Below are positions 45,433 to 57,847 of a stretch of 64,000 nt of DNA, piece after piece. Position 1 is the first letter of the stretch. Every line of letters starts with the position of its first letter. Both the position numbers and the translations under genes were made by a program. The DNA is from Dactylonectria macrodidyma (Eukaryota > Ascomycota > Sordariomycetes > Hypocreales > Nectriaceae): assembly GCA_020744425.1 (NCBI GenBank), contig JAGMUV010000003.1:248001-312000 (forward strand), read 5' to 3'. The notes below the pieces were generated by a model. That model was not told the origin of the DNA. It made no database searches and saw nothing but the letters and a program-made list of their open reading frames with translations.

Positions 45433-47727
45433 CTAGAGCGAGGGTGATTGAGTGAAGTTGTCCCAAAATTCGAAACTGTTTTCGAAATCAAACGCATTCC
45501 CAAATTCAAAGACGTTACCCAAGTCGAAACTTCCTCCAAAATCGTTCCTATGAGTTGTTGGGTGTGCCTCACCCGTACCTGCAACCATGGGAAACGGTGG
45601 GTCGGTTGGGTCCCTCAATTTACTAGAGCGAGCACTGACATATTTCGGAGGCATCAGAGAGAGAAAATTCAGCCACTTTTGATGTAGCGGGCCGTTGAAG
45701 TGATCCAAGATCCGTTTGATATCTTTCGGTTGTAATGGTTCGACGAGTTTGCGGACCAAGGCGTCGTAACAGTCTATCAATGATATAGTGAGAAATCAGA
45801 TGTCTCTTGTGGTTGTGGGGAACGTACCTAAGAGGAACCGAGGCAGAGTCCAGTGCATTGCATAATTGTGCAGAAACAGCCTAACGATATTCTTTCGTCT
45901 TAGAACTTGTTCGTGCAGTAACGCGTTGGACACGCCACTGGAAAGACCATGGAGATGCAACAGCATGAGCAATGAGAGGCACATGAAGCAGACGGCCGGA
46001 TCGACGGCTGGAGGACCTGGCACGTCCCATTGCTGGATGACTTCTACCATGCGGTAACAAATCCCGAGATTTTCTTCCCATCGAATATCCCAATCAGGCG
46101 TATCAATGGAACGGCAAGGAAGGCGAATAAGCAGGCGCGCGCTATAGATCTTGAGTAAAGTGAGCAACCGCCAATGGCAGTTAGAATCTGACTCCCCGCG
46201 GAGTATGTCGCGCGTCTGCCGCATATAGTTGGACGGCAGAGCCAGCTGCACAGCACTCAAATGATCTTCCAGTGCTGACATACTTTGTTCTGAGGAAGCA
46301 GAGGGGTTTTGGCAATGCCGACGGTAAGTGGTGACAACTTCTTTCAACAAGATGCTGATCACCAAATGAAGACTGGCAGCATTGTCGCCCTCTGTATTCG
46401 AAATGTCCTGGGCAAGTTTCCACAAATTGGCCCGATCTGGCGGTAGGAAGAGCTTTTGTGATGGAAGACTCTGGTTAATGTCGAGTTGCGGCTTGTTTTG
46501 TACGAGGGCCGTTCTTATGCTCTCCGTCTCAATCTGATGTGGCGTTGCTGTTGAGAAACTGGCATAGCAATCCAGGATATAAACAGACCACCACACGTGA
46601 CGCCAATCTTCCAGCAACGCCTCGCTCATCTTGTCCCAGCCGAACGATGCTTGGTTCTCGACACTATCGATTTGGTGTAGCCCACATTGGTACGCCTTCT
46701 GGCTTAGCATGGCAATGCGAATCGCTTCGCCATTTCCGGGCGTCTGATGGAAGCAATACCACCCAAGCAGGCAGGCTGTGCGCCATTGGTTGAGGGCGAG
46801 TGGCTCCGTGACACTCTCAGCTTCGACCTTGGCTGACTCTGCGAAGCTAACCAGCGCCGCGTGGACATCGACATTTCCGGACCAAAAGTCTGTCTCCATA
46901 GCCTTCGCGGATAGCGCGTATATGATGGATGGCAGAGCACCACATATGATGCCGTTTTGCAGCTGTTCCGAGAGCGCTTCTTGCCGAAACAAGGGAAAGA
47001 CGGTGTTGATGGTCCATGCAAATCGCTGACCTCTGCCTTCAATGTTAGTGTACGTCTCCAGCAACCTTGACCTTTCAATAAAACTGACAATTCAAAAGCC
47101 TGGGCCGGAAGAAGAAGTGAACAGTACAACATCAGTGTCTCTGTGTGGTCGAGGGTAAGCTGCGGCGTGAGGGGCTGTGTTTGTTGAGGGCAACTAGGCG
47201 GGATATCTGCTACAGGCGGTAAAGGCGAGATTGTCTCGCTGGCCGATTGGCCTGTCGTGCAATCTGTATCAAGTGTTAAGAAACCAAAACTTTTGACTAA
47301 GAGCCAAATCTTCGACTCACCATTTTCGGGGGACTGGCCCATCTTCCGAGCCATCTTTCCACCCCTGCGCGAGCCTTTAGTCGGCCCTGGCCTCTTTCGC
47401 ACATGCGAATAGGTACAATCCCCTCCAGCATCATTGCAGTTTGAGCAGCTAGGATGTGCCAAGTCGCCTTGCAGTTCACCAGCAGTAGTTAGTAAAGGCA
47501 TCAGTTAGTTGCAACCCGTTTGAGGACATACACTTAATCTTTTTCCTATGTCAGAGTCAGGACTTGCATCAGTCAATAGAGAAATAAAGTGGAACTCACT
47601 GAATACATCGATCACAGACCCGATTTAGTTGGGCTGGTTGATTGGTGTGGGGGACGCTCGGCGCCCATCGAATAACGCCGCCGGAGTTTGGCGGAGTCTC
47701 ATAAAACGCCGGTTTGACCCCAGACAT
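45433..47727 (-). CDS. Zn2Cys6 transcription factor with micro-exon in the zinc cluster
   Basis: Six exons: 47727-47600, 47545-47532 (14 nt), 47467-47321, 47263-47128, 47083-45828 and 45773-45433. Introns are 54, 64, 57, 44 and 54 bp; total 673 aa. Only this splicing yields the complete cluster Cys38, 41, 48, 55, 58 and 65 (RVCDRCIQKKIKCDLAHPSC, then SNC...C), followed by the basic KRPGPTKGSRRG. The middle-homology region has FFIERSRLLETY, the ALNQWRTACLLGWYCFHQTP stretch and WRHVWWSVYILDCY. It is a nuclear regulator of unknown targets, with Asn/Phe-rich C-terminal residues that may be an activation region. The N-terminus is the first ATG of the frame. Confidence 0.88.
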
Positions 47728-49702
47728 GGCGATGTGCTGAGACGACACAAACTGGGGGGCCAGCATGCATCAGGTACGCGATCAAGTGGAGAGCTTGACA
47801 GCTCTGTCCGCTGTGGGCGGATCTCTAGAGGAAGATGGGTCGGAGTATCTTGTTGAGTCGAAAACAATGTGTCCAACAACGAGATTAGAGGTCAGCCGGT
47901 AGGGATCAGGATCAAGAGGTTCGGCACAGCAAGAGGACAACGTCGCAGAGCAAGAGATGTCACGTTTTAATTCAGGGGCCGATGAACGTACAGCCCCGCG
48001 TTGAACAAATCCAGACACGTCATTGGGCTGTGCAAGAATTGCACTTCGTAATGAGGCTTACCCCGTGCCGATATTCGTACTCCGGCTGCCCCGCAAGATC
48101 AGCCAGGAGGATATCCCACCTTACCTGAACAGATTCTAGCATAAAGCCTCGTTCTCAAAATAGCAAAGTCTGGGGTTTGAGGTCGGCGGTCGGTCACCGA
48201 GGCTCCGTTCAAGGCCCTGTGGATGAAAAAGACACCCATGCATGAGCCTACCCTATACCTGGGGTTATTTCCCATCGTTGCACTCTTTCCACAACAAATC
48301 CATTCATCTGTGGCTAATACTTCGGCTCGAGGTGGCGTGTGAGTTATCCGCGAGCTTATATCTGGGTAGTCCAACCTTGAAGAGGTCCTGCCGATAAATT
48401 GGGATCAATCCTGTGCCGAATATTCGCGTAAATTCTTTCCTGTTAAACCCAGACATTCCTCCCATTACGCCAAGCCCTCGTACGTACAAAATTTTTGTTG
48501 CATAAGTGTAACTTCCCGAACCAGTTATAGATCAAGTAATTGCGACAATATTTTGCCTTTCCGCCAGCTCTTCTGTGGTGTATATACTGACATTTTTGTA
48601 TCCGACTAGTTGCTATCCGCTTCCCCTGCTACTGTATGGTGTACGGGCCGCCGTCGTTGAGGGTGCGGGCCGGGACCCTAGTCATCCAAGGCAAAAGCAC
48701 CAATATCATGGTGAATATTGCACCACGAGGAAAACTGATGACGTCTTATCATATGGAGTCTTCTGTACTTGGGCTGATCTTTCACTGCCCTGTCATGGCT
48801 ATCAGGTATGGGAGGCTGTTCAGCACTACAGTGGGGTATACTGATCATGGCTGCCGAGATTTCCATCTGACCGTAAACCTCTTATCTGTAGGCGCATCTC
48901 GGGACTTTTTGGGTATAGTGGGACTCATCCTTGCCTCCTGGGAATCGACGCCTTGGCGATGCCTTATCGTATACATGGGTTGGAGATAACATTCCGAACT
49001 TTGATGTCGGGATGCAAAGTAATCACGCCCGAGTCAATCTTATCTTTCTCGTTGCGTACCGTGTGCATGGAACTTCATTCTCAGCTTGATAAAATGGAGA
49101 TAGTATTTTCTGGTGAACTTCAGTCTCATGAATGTTATTTTCCCGCCATGCTCAACCTATGCGTCCTAGAGCATCATGTCACTAGATCCTCTTCGAGATT
49201 GATCATCTGGTAAGGGGTGCTGTCAGAGTCTTTGATCATGCTAGATCCGTCTCAATGGGAAGTATCTTGAAGCACAACAAGCACCGGGACTCCGGAACGT
49301 TACAGCTTGGCTCGCCGGAAAGTGAAATATATCAATAAAAAATCACCTCGAAATATCTTCCCGATCTAAATCGGAATGTTCCGTCGTTTCCTGCATCGAC
49401 AGCTTTCTCATACGGATCGATCCGACGGCATGCTGCATCCATGTCCTTATCGGCAGCACCTTACCCCACTCAACTTGCGCTAATCTTGAACCAGGGGTGT
49501 AGAGTTGACGTTCCAGGGGTTGCTGTTGCGAAATGAAATATCGTTGGCTATCAAACGAACAGTAAGATAATATAAGAGCTGGAAGTCGTCCCATGTGCCT
49601 CAAGTTGGATCACCTAGCTCTAGTAAGAGTACGACTGTCAACACATATAGTAAGATCTTGATCCAAAAGAGATCGTCGATCAACACGGCATCGCAAAGCG
49701 TC
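47728..49702. other. Gene-free region of 2 kb, divergent promoters
   Basis: Lies between the divergent starts of the regulator and the MFS transporter. A 117-codon plus frame at 48636-48989 has no recognisable motif. No gene is supported. Confidence 0.4.
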
Positions 49703-51284
49703 ATGAGTGACTCCAATGAGAAAGCCCCTCCGTCATCGCTGGAGAATGGCGCGCTCGAGAGGTAAGAGCTATTCACAGACTTTGAGACCACAGGTTTAAC
49801 AAGGGAGAAGAGTCGGCTCCTCGAGCAATGCCTTTGATCCAAAGGCCGAAAGCCGCATTCGCAGAAAGACTGATTGGATGATTATGCCCAGCGTGGTCCT
49901 CATCTATCTATTCTGCTTTATCGACAGGGCCAATATCGGTATGTCTATGTCCACGTCAACACTATGAGTCTTTCTAATTTTGGGGCTAGGAAATGCTCGA
50001 ATCGCCGGTCTCGAGGCTGATCTGAATATGACGGGCCTCGACTACAACGCCACGCTTTCCATCTTCTACATCTCGTACATTATCTTCGAAATCCCCTCCA
50101 ACATCGTCTGCAAGCTTATTGGTCCCGGCTGGTTCCTTCCGATACTTACTGTTTGTTTCGGAGTCTGTTCCATCGCAACCGCCTGGGTCGACACTGTGCC
50201 GCAGGCGATGGGTGTGCGATTCCTTCTCGGGCTCTTTGAGTCTGGCATGAATCCGGGGATGGCATACTACCTCTCGCGTTGGTACCGCCGGTCCGAGCTC
50301 ACCTTTCGAATCAGCCTGTATATCGTCAGTGCACCTTTGTCTGGGGCTTTTGGTGGCCTTCTGGCGTCTGCGATCCTCCGCCTGGATCATTTCGGGACAC
50401 TCAAGACATGGCGCATGATCTTTGCGATCGAGGGAATCATCACAGTAGCCCTCGGACTCATTGGATTCATAACCTTAACTGATCGACCTGCCACAGCTTG
50501 GTGGCTTTCCAATGATGAAAAGGAGTTGGCAGAGGCCCGTATTCGCTCTGAGCGTCTGGAACAACCCAAAGTGCTCGATCGGATGGACAAGAAGAAGTTG
50601 CTCCGGGGTATCACCAACCCAGTTGTTTTGGGAAATGCTTTCATGTTTCTCTGCACCAATATCACTGCCCAGGGCCTTGCCTTCTTTACGCCGACGATCG
50701 TACGCACCATCTACGGGGACCGGACCACGGTGCAGCAGCAGCTTTATACTGTCCCACCCTATGTCATGGGATCGTTTTTGACAGTTCTCTTCGCCCTTTT
50801 GAGCTGGCGTATGGATCAACGACAGATATTCTCAACCCTCTCTACGCCACTCGTTATCGTCGGCTACATCATGTTTCTAGCGTCTGGCAACGCCACAGTC
50901 AGATACGCGGCCATCTTCTTGGTTGCTTCATCTATCTATTCATTGGGGACGTTAACAATGAGTCAGGCATCTGCAAACGTTGTCTCGGATACTGCAAGAT
51001 CTTCAGCTATCGGTATCAATGCCATGTTTGGAAATATTGGTGGCCTTATTTCTACCTGGTCCTTCTTGACCTGGGACGGGCCAGACTATCCCATCGGCAA
51101 TGGTTTGAACCTGGCAACCACAATCTCAATCCTCATCGTTTCGGCTGCCACACATCTATGGATGAAGAGGGACAACGCTGCCAGAGACCGGAAGGAAGCA
51201 GAAGCACTTGCGGCAATGGATGCCTCGCCCGATGTGGAGGAAGACTTAGACTGGAAGCATCCTTCTTTCCGATGGCAGTTGTAG
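49703..51284 (+). CDS. MFS transporter, anion:cation symporter (Dal5/allantoate permease) type
   Basis: Exons 49703-49761, 49808-49938 and 49990-51284, with introns of 46 and 51 bp, give 494 aa. Residues from KTDWMIMPSVVLIYLFCFID start the first helix, and GNARIAGLEADL follows after splicing, the signature of the ACS family. About 12 membrane helices are seen, with RFLLGLFESGMNPGMAYYLS between helices 4 and 5 and a charged central loop (DEKELAEARIRSERLEQPK). The family imports organic anions such as allantoate, nicotinate or vitamins across the plasma membrane; the substrate here is unknown. The acceptor of intron 1 (gggag) is not ideal and could be a few bases off. Confidence 0.87.
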
Positions 51285-51746
51285 TATACCAATATCTGGG
51301 TATGTTGTGAACGTTCCGGTTCTCTGTCTCAATTCCCTTTCCGTGAGCTTCATGTCTACAGCACGGGTATCTTGGAGGAAGTATCGCAACCCGGTCAAAT
51401 GACCAATTGCAATCAGAGTGACATATGTTGCCTATTAGGCCCATGGGCTGACAAATGAAAGGCAATGCAAACCGGGCATCCTCTGGTGTCGGTTGGTCAG
51501 GAGGAAGATATGGGGGCTAGACAGGTGATGTGGTAATCTTCTTACCATCCGAAGACTTCAAAACTGATTGCAAGGCCGAGTCGCAGACCTGGTCAATCGG
51601 AGGGATACAGCATGATGAAGAAAGGCCGGAGAAATTCCCATGTAAATACTCAAGAATATGAAAACCGGCTGTGAGATGTGAAATTAGGTAGAAAACGACC
51701 TGCGTGCACAAAGTAGCCGCAATGAGGTCTCAGCGACGCGGTGCCA
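51285..51746. other. Convergent intergenic region
   Basis: About 460 bp between the transporter and regulator 3' ends. No gene is seen. Confidence 0.45.
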
Positions 51747-52950
51747 TCAACCGGTGATATCCGAGACATACTGAACAAGCCAATCTTCCTCCTTTTTCAG
51801 CTCGGTACAAATCTGACTAATGCACCACTCACCCCAACCATGTGTCCACCACATGCGGCGCATCTCTCGGACCAGACTAGCGAAGCAAGCAAACAGGGCC
51901 AGGGCGACTGGATCTTGTTGCTTGAGCAATGCTACATAGCCGTCCGATATTGAGAACATCCAGGCGAAGACGTCCATGTTTTTCAGGTCCTCTATTGGTT
52001 TGTCATAGACGGCGTGGAAGGCTCTCCGTAAATGGTCGATCGTAGCATCGTAAGCCTCCAACCGCTCCGCATCTTTGACATGGCTATGAATAGCCGCTTG
52101 TAACTTCAACAAAAGGCTGGTCTTTGCGGTGTCCAGAGTTCCCAGAGGAGCAAGAAGACCTCTTCGGCGTTCAAGTCCAAGCTCGAACATGGGCCTCAGA
52201 ACGCCCGAATGTAGAACTTCTTCGTAGGGAGGACTGAGGAGAATCCTGGTTCCGCGGTACAGAATGACCCATTCCAGGAAGCCGTTACAACTCATTTCTG
52301 TAGCTTGGCCACTATCAGTACCAAAGCCGCCCCGAGTCACCACAGCCTCGTGCGAGCGAGAATATGCAAGTCAGTGCTGAGAATAAGTACACTGCGGTGC
52401 AATTGTCGGGTGTAATGTTCGCCATAGCCTTCTGGGCGCCCGCGACAGCCTGCTGTTGCAGTTTAATACCACTTGCCCAATGAGACCGGTGCTTGCTCGG
52501 CAGCTCATGAGCCAGGTGTATCGAAGATAGCGCGAGTATAGCCTGGAGCACGAAGGGGAATGAGAATCCAATACGTGGTATGTCCACTTGCCACAGTATT
52601 CTTATCTGGTCGCGGAACGACAAAGTGAGCGCCGTGGAGGTTGCGAAATGATGCAGTAGCCGCATGTGCTGGATGGAGTAGATGCTGTTAGCTGGCTGAG
52701 AAGCCTGTGATGTTAAATCGAGAGCCACGGGCGACCGAGTCCCCATCAGTGAGGCATCTGCCACTTCATCCACGCACTCTGAAGCGCCGTGAATCTTGCA
52801 ATTCCTGCACGACGGCTTCGTCTCATCGCACTAAACAGCCAATGAATGAGTACGCATATTCTCCCATAGTGGCAAAGGCAGCTGAACCTTGATCCTCCTA
52901 CGCTTAGATGTGGAGCAACCTGTCCTGGTCTTCTTGTGAGTCCGGCGCAT
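51747..52950 (-). CDS. Upc2-like Zn2Cys6 regulator lacking one zinc ligand
   Basis: Exons 52950-52888, 52830-52341 and 52297-51747 (introns 57 and 43 bp) give 367 aa. The zinc cluster reads TGCSTSKRRRIKCDETKPSC, then RNC...C: Cys12, Ser15, Cys22, 29, 32 and 40. Ser15 stands where the second cysteine belongs (codon TCT, not TGT). The body matches the sterol-uptake-control-type regulators: MRLLHHFATSTALTL, VLQAILALSSIHLAHE and GFLEWVILYRGTRIL. The donor of intron 1 is weak (gttcag). Loss of a ligand would be expected to weaken metal and DNA binding, so it is either inactive or divergent. The sequence is otherwise open and intact. Confidence 0.78.
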
Positions 52951-53341
52951 CCTCTTCTGGAGTGTAGGAGTATAGGACTAGACTTGACTTGACTTTAAAC
53001 TTGACTTGAATTCCCACTCGGTTGTGGACGCTATTTTAGTCATCGAGTACGGCGCCTGGTTAGTTATCGGGCCCGCTCGATCACGGGCGCGATGTGCATG
53101 TCTACTACTCTCCCAAAATAGCTAGTATCATTCGCATTTACCAATCTCAAGGGACATGAAACACAGTTTCTGCAGTGGAAAGGTTTTCAAGGAGTAGTCA
53201 ATGCTGTCATGCTTTGAAATTATAAATTGTGTCATGGCACGAGCAAGAAAGAAGTACATATATTCGTCGCCCTGCATCACCTCGAAGAAATCACCGGCTC
53301 TACCATAACATCATGATACTTTCCTCTTGACTACATGCATA
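52951..53341. other. Divergent promoter region
   Basis: About 390 bp between the regulator and the cutinase-like pseudogene. It has a short imperfect repeat, gacttgacttgacttta / cttgacttgaa, near 52983-53010. No coding frame is seen. Confidence 0.4.
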
Positions 53342-54237
53342 ATGGTTTCCCTGAACGTTCTGCTACTATCCACGCTCTCCGTGCTGGCAATGTCAGTCTC
53401 CGCCGAGTCTGGATGCCGCTGCGGTGACGCCGCATATCTCACCATTCCTCGCGTTAATCTCTCTATCGTCAAACAACTGAAGCCATGCGCGCCTTACAGT
53501 TAGTACTATCCACTTTTGCGTTGTCAAAAAAGAATGTTGCAAAGGATGTAGTTAACACTCGGGCATAGAACTGGTCGACGCGCGAGGTTCCGGAGAACCG
53601 CGGGCGTTTCCCTGATGTTCCAGATTGCTCTGAACGTGTCCTGGCCAATTACACTGATGCAATAAGCCAATCCGTCATATATCCCGCCAGTTTCGATCAG
53701 AATATTACCTCTGGGGTGCAAAATACTGTTGACATCATCAAGTACGGCCTCCAAGACTGCCCAGACCAGAAGTATTTCTTGTTCGGATACTCTCAGGGCG
53801 CAACGGTCGTGCAGAAAGCTCTCAATGAACTCGGTGACGAGTCTGCGGCAGCTGTCAGCAGCGTAATTATGGTTGGCAACCCGTATCGAATTCCCGGGCG
53901 ACTCTCCAACGTCGATAGCAATGGCCGTTCTGATAACCGCACTATATACGGACTTTTCGCAACCCACTCACTCCAGTCGAACGACAGTATCATCACGTAT
54001 AACGAGAACTTTGACCGCAGTGGGAAGGTTAGCGATATCTGTTTGGAGGTTAGTGTTTAATATTCAAGTATGGGAATATCTCTAACTATGAACGATATCG
54101 TCTGCGCTTTCGACCCCGAGTGTACCTGCCAGCTTGCCAGCGATCACATGTCGTATGGGTTGATGCAATTCGTCCAAGATCTAACTTTCGACCATGTTAC
54201 TTCCCGTTTTAGAATGGGGTCTTATTGTGCTAGTTAA
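53342..54237 (+). pseudogene. Cutinase/acetylxylan esterase-like gene, broken
   Basis: It begins MVSLNVLLLSTLSVLAMSVS, a good secretion signal, then an intron at 53499-53568 and LVDARGSGEP. The frame then reaches a TGA; the next conserved part (VLANYTDAISQSVIYPASFD) is in another frame, best explained by two single-base losses near 53605 and 53633. The catalytic core FLFGYSQGATVV and the GNPYRIPGRLSN region are intact. Before the last conserved part (NDIVCAFDPEC, then SDHMSYG with the catalytic His) the expected intron has a donor and a branch site but no AG acceptor. The intact family hydrolyses cutin or acetylated xylan outside the cell. If the first break is instead an unusual intron, the gene could still be partly functional. 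Confidence 0.72.
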
Positions 54238-55454
54238 ACAAGGGTACTGTGTTAACTATATACATCTGATAAACTGAAGGCAAGCTCAAGTCTACAAAGT
54301 CAACTTTGAGCTTGAGAGTAAATAGCTTATTATATTCCATAGAATTTCGTACGTTATACGTTTTAGAAAGCGAATACTGCGCTGTATTTCTTTACTCTTT
54401 TGGTATGTATTTATACTTTCTCTCTTTTCCTTTTTACCACCAGAGGTTTTGTATATATCAAGTTGTTCCCCTGTTTTTGTTTAATTATTAGTGTCTAACT
54501 ACTCTAAAAATTTTCAAATTGTCTCATTCGAAGCATCCAAATATTTTGCTCAAGGGAAAGTGCAACAGATGCAGTATGGGAATTAGTGGATAAAAGTGCT
54601 CAAAATGGAGCTGGCAAAGAGAACTCAGAGTAGCTCTGCTGGGATAACAACCGAGCCCACTGCTCTCGATCTGGCCACATTTATCTAGGTGGAACTCTGT
54701 GATCTTTTATGAGCGCTTTCAGATATATTTGGAATATGGGAAAGTCTTTCGCTAGCTAGTGTTTCGTCATAATCAGGGCTTAGTCTACTAACACTCAAGC
54801 CGAGGTCGACGCTCTGTGAAGTTAGCAAACTGGCGCTCTCTGAAACATGCTGCTCAGCGGTTGATCCAGAGGGATTCTTTTAGTTGCAGTGGCTTGTTGC
54901 AATCCATACTCAAACCACATGCCGCCGTTTGTCCGCGTCCCCTGAAGCTATCCGGGTCGTCGGGAGGTTGAAACCCAACAGCTGGGCCGTTGATGGTCAC
55001 ACCCAACGGGGCCTAGGTCCAATAAATCGGCACTAGACTAGGTACCGGAGTTCCTGCACCTGCCACCGTTGAAGAAGAAACTTTTGTCGTGATTTCCCCC
55101 AGTATGGAGCTCCCGCGTTGAATAACATCCTATAAGAATGGGTATCGTGCTTGAGCGGCCTTCGCGTTTCTGATTCCCTAACATTTATTGTCTTGCCAAC
55201 AGGATTGGGGAGAAAGCACATGCAACTTCTGTGATGGATTCTAAGCGATAGATTACAGGCTTCTCACGGAGTATCACAGAGCGGTATTCGAAATTACTCA
55301 TTTAATCTATCCAAAATAAATGATGCTTGTCCTTATTTTGGAGTCTTGGCTGCTTTGGGATGTGTAGGTGCTTCGACGTCAACAGCACCCGCAGCATCTC
55401 CCTGCTTTCTTTGTCTCTGCACGCAGTCCTATCTCGTGTCAAAACCCAGCCGCC
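54238..55454. other. Gene-free region of 1.2 kb
   Basis: Holds an AT-rich stretch (about 54300-54520) and no supported coding frame. Confidence 0.45.
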
Positions 55455-57198
55455 CTATTTGACCTGCTTCTTGGCCTCGTTATCCTGCCACTCCTCAATG
55501 AGTCCCTGGAAGTCTCTTGGTAAATAAGGGGAAGTCAGCTCGGAAAAGTAATTTGCTTTGCGGTTGATGCCCAGTCCAAGGTCCCTCATCAATAAATTGG
55601 AGTAAGGCAGACCGTCGAAAACAAAATCCGGAAGGCTGGCACCGTAGCCGCATGGGTAACGCCACTTCCCCCACTGAGTGTGCATCATGATCTCGTCCGT
55701 GATCTCGGCCATGGAGGTAGGAAGGCGGTCCAGTTTGCCATCAAAGAATGCTGAAATCCATTGACCCTGGATGGTTGCGACGACTGAGGTGCTGACACTG
55801 GAAATCATGCCAGAGAATGCTAGATTGCGGGAGCCCACCATTGTAGCTGGAACCATAAATCGGTAGTAGCGCAGCGGATCCATGTCCTTGGGCTCGAATC
55901 GAAGTTTGGGCTGATCTTTGAGCCGTGGGAACAGAGAAAACAGCTTGGCGTCCGCTTCTTTGTTTAATGCCTGCTTCTCGGACTTGGTGTGCGGAAGACC
56001 GAGTCCTTCTGGGCCCAAGCCGGAGAATTTGATGGACGATTCTTTCTTCCAGCCCGTGGAAAGAACGAGCACATCTGCGTCCAGGGATTCTCCAGACTTG
56101 AGCATAATCTTGTTCGGCTCTAGCCGGTCAATATCGTCAATATGAACCCGGATCTTTCCTTGCTTGACAAGGTCGAAAAGACTCTTGTCATAGTTGAGAA
56201 TGCTCAGACCGCTACCGATCCAGAAGGCCGATTCCCAAGGCTTGAGCTTCTTGAGCTCTGGGTGAGAATCATATGCGTTTGCAGAGATGACATCCCCGCC
56301 AAGAACTTTCCAGAATATGTCGACGATGAATCGACCCACGACTGTTCCATGTAGAAGGCTCCGCGCGAAAGAATGGCCATCTGCATCGCCCCATGGGCAT
56401 GGGCTGAACCACGTCATCCATCGAACATTGAGAAGTTGGTCAAGCCTTTTTTTGAATGGAGTGACAAATGGTGGAGCTATCCAGACAGGCCCGTGACCAT
56501 TGGGTCGGATAACGAGGTCAACTTCAGCGCCGTCTTCAACAAAGGCATAGGCCACGTCGTATGCGGACTTGGCGCCACCAACAACCACTGCGTTCTTCAC
56601 TTTTCCGAGCTTAGGAGCCTCTCGACAGAAGTCTTTGGCATGGAAGAGAGGAGCGCCGAAGTTTTCCTGGTTGGCATAGACCGGGATGTTCGGCGTCGAC
56701 GTGAGCCCAGTCGCAAGGATTAGCTTGGCAGTCTCAATGGATCGGGGACCGTTGGGCGTTGTCACTGAGAGACGCCATCCATTGGAAGAATTCGACTCTA
56801 CCAGGTCCACAGATGTGTTGAATTGGATAGAGTTGAAGAAGTTGAAGTGCTTGGCAAAGTCGGTGAGGTAGCGATGCAAGACAGCTCCCGGAATGTGAGT
56901 GTTGGGCTTAACACCGTAGATTTCTTCCTTCATTGGAAAATCCGGGTATTCGTAGGTATTAACCATGTTGTTTGACTTGAGACCTGGATACAGGCGGTTC
57001 TTGGACCATGTCCCACCGCATGATTCGGCAGACTCCAGGACGGCAAGTTTTGAGCCAGGGTGCAACTGTGCGTAGGCCTTGGCCGCAGCCAGACCAAACC
57101 AGCCTAAGATGATCAGAATCACATTGCTGCTCCGACTCCGGACGTTGGATCGTAGACTTACCAGCACCAACAACTACTACGTCATACTCTCCGTCCAT
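55455..57198 (-). CDS. FAD-dependent monooxygenase (FMO/Baeyer-Villiger-like)
   Basis: Exons 57198-57162 and 57103-55455 (intron 58 bp, gtaagt..cttag) give 561 aa. Exon 1 supplies the start of the FAD motif, and splicing gives VVVVGAGWFGLAAAKAY (GxGxxG at 11-16). The mid-protein motif AVVVGGAKSAYDVAYAF is the NADPH-binding site, preceded by the FMO-like PLFHAKDF. ATGLTSTPNIP and VLVLSTGWK are the usual connecting strands. The enzyme would hydroxylate or oxygenate small molecules with FAD and NADPH, as in secondary metabolism. A 561-aa length is typical. Its upstream neighbour on the same strand is an SDR, about 650 bp away, so joint use is possible but unproven. Confidence 0.9.
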
Positions 57199-57847
57199 AG
57201 TGACCGAGCGGGTGATGGCGATGCTTGTGTGACGACCGTGAACTCACAAAACCCCGCACGTTGACAGGATGAAGTCTGGCTGAAGGACTGAAAATGAATT
57301 GGCGTCGCTCCTAGCTGTCCTCAGGGGCTAAAGGGCTGTTTTTTGAGTTCCTGGAGTGGCCTCTCTGATTCAGGGCCAATTATATTGATCATCAGGGAGC
57401 GGGGTAGGAATGTCACTCGTTTGGAACACCGATTACCGGATCTGCAATAGCGGAAAACAAGCGATATGCTAGTGGTTCAGCGTGTATTCTGCCTTATCTA
57501 CAGATATCGGGCGTTTCTCACCGCCGTCGTTCCTTTCTTCCAAGCGAGTGGCGTCAAATAGTGCAGATATCAATGCCACACCGACAAGGGTCGGAAGTTC
57601 CGGTTGCAAGCCAGCCAATCTACGCCAATAAAGGGCATGCATTAATCCCTCCCCTGCATAACAGAGGCAGATCGTCCCACTAGCCTCAATGATTGAACTC
57701 CGTAACACCAGGCGATCACGGCAGACAATGGGTTCAATGGGTTGGGATGTAAGACAATTGTATGACTGGCCGTAAAAAACCGAGCACAACTTGTTATGTC
57801 AAAGTATTACTCAACTGTACTATCCTCGCATAGAAGAAATCTCTTCC
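57199..57847. other. Intergenic region, same-strand genes
   Basis: About 650 bp between the FMO start and the SDR stop. The frame at 57469-57789 shows no domain. No gene is supported. Confidence 0.4.

Noticed and set aside
46704..47501. 265-codon minus frame that includes part of the zinc cluster
   Set aside because: It reads through introns; the family-like protein changes frame at 47264 and 47084, so the spliced model is preferred.
48636..48989. 117-codon plus-strand frame
   Set aside because: No recognisable motif and no coherent exon context.
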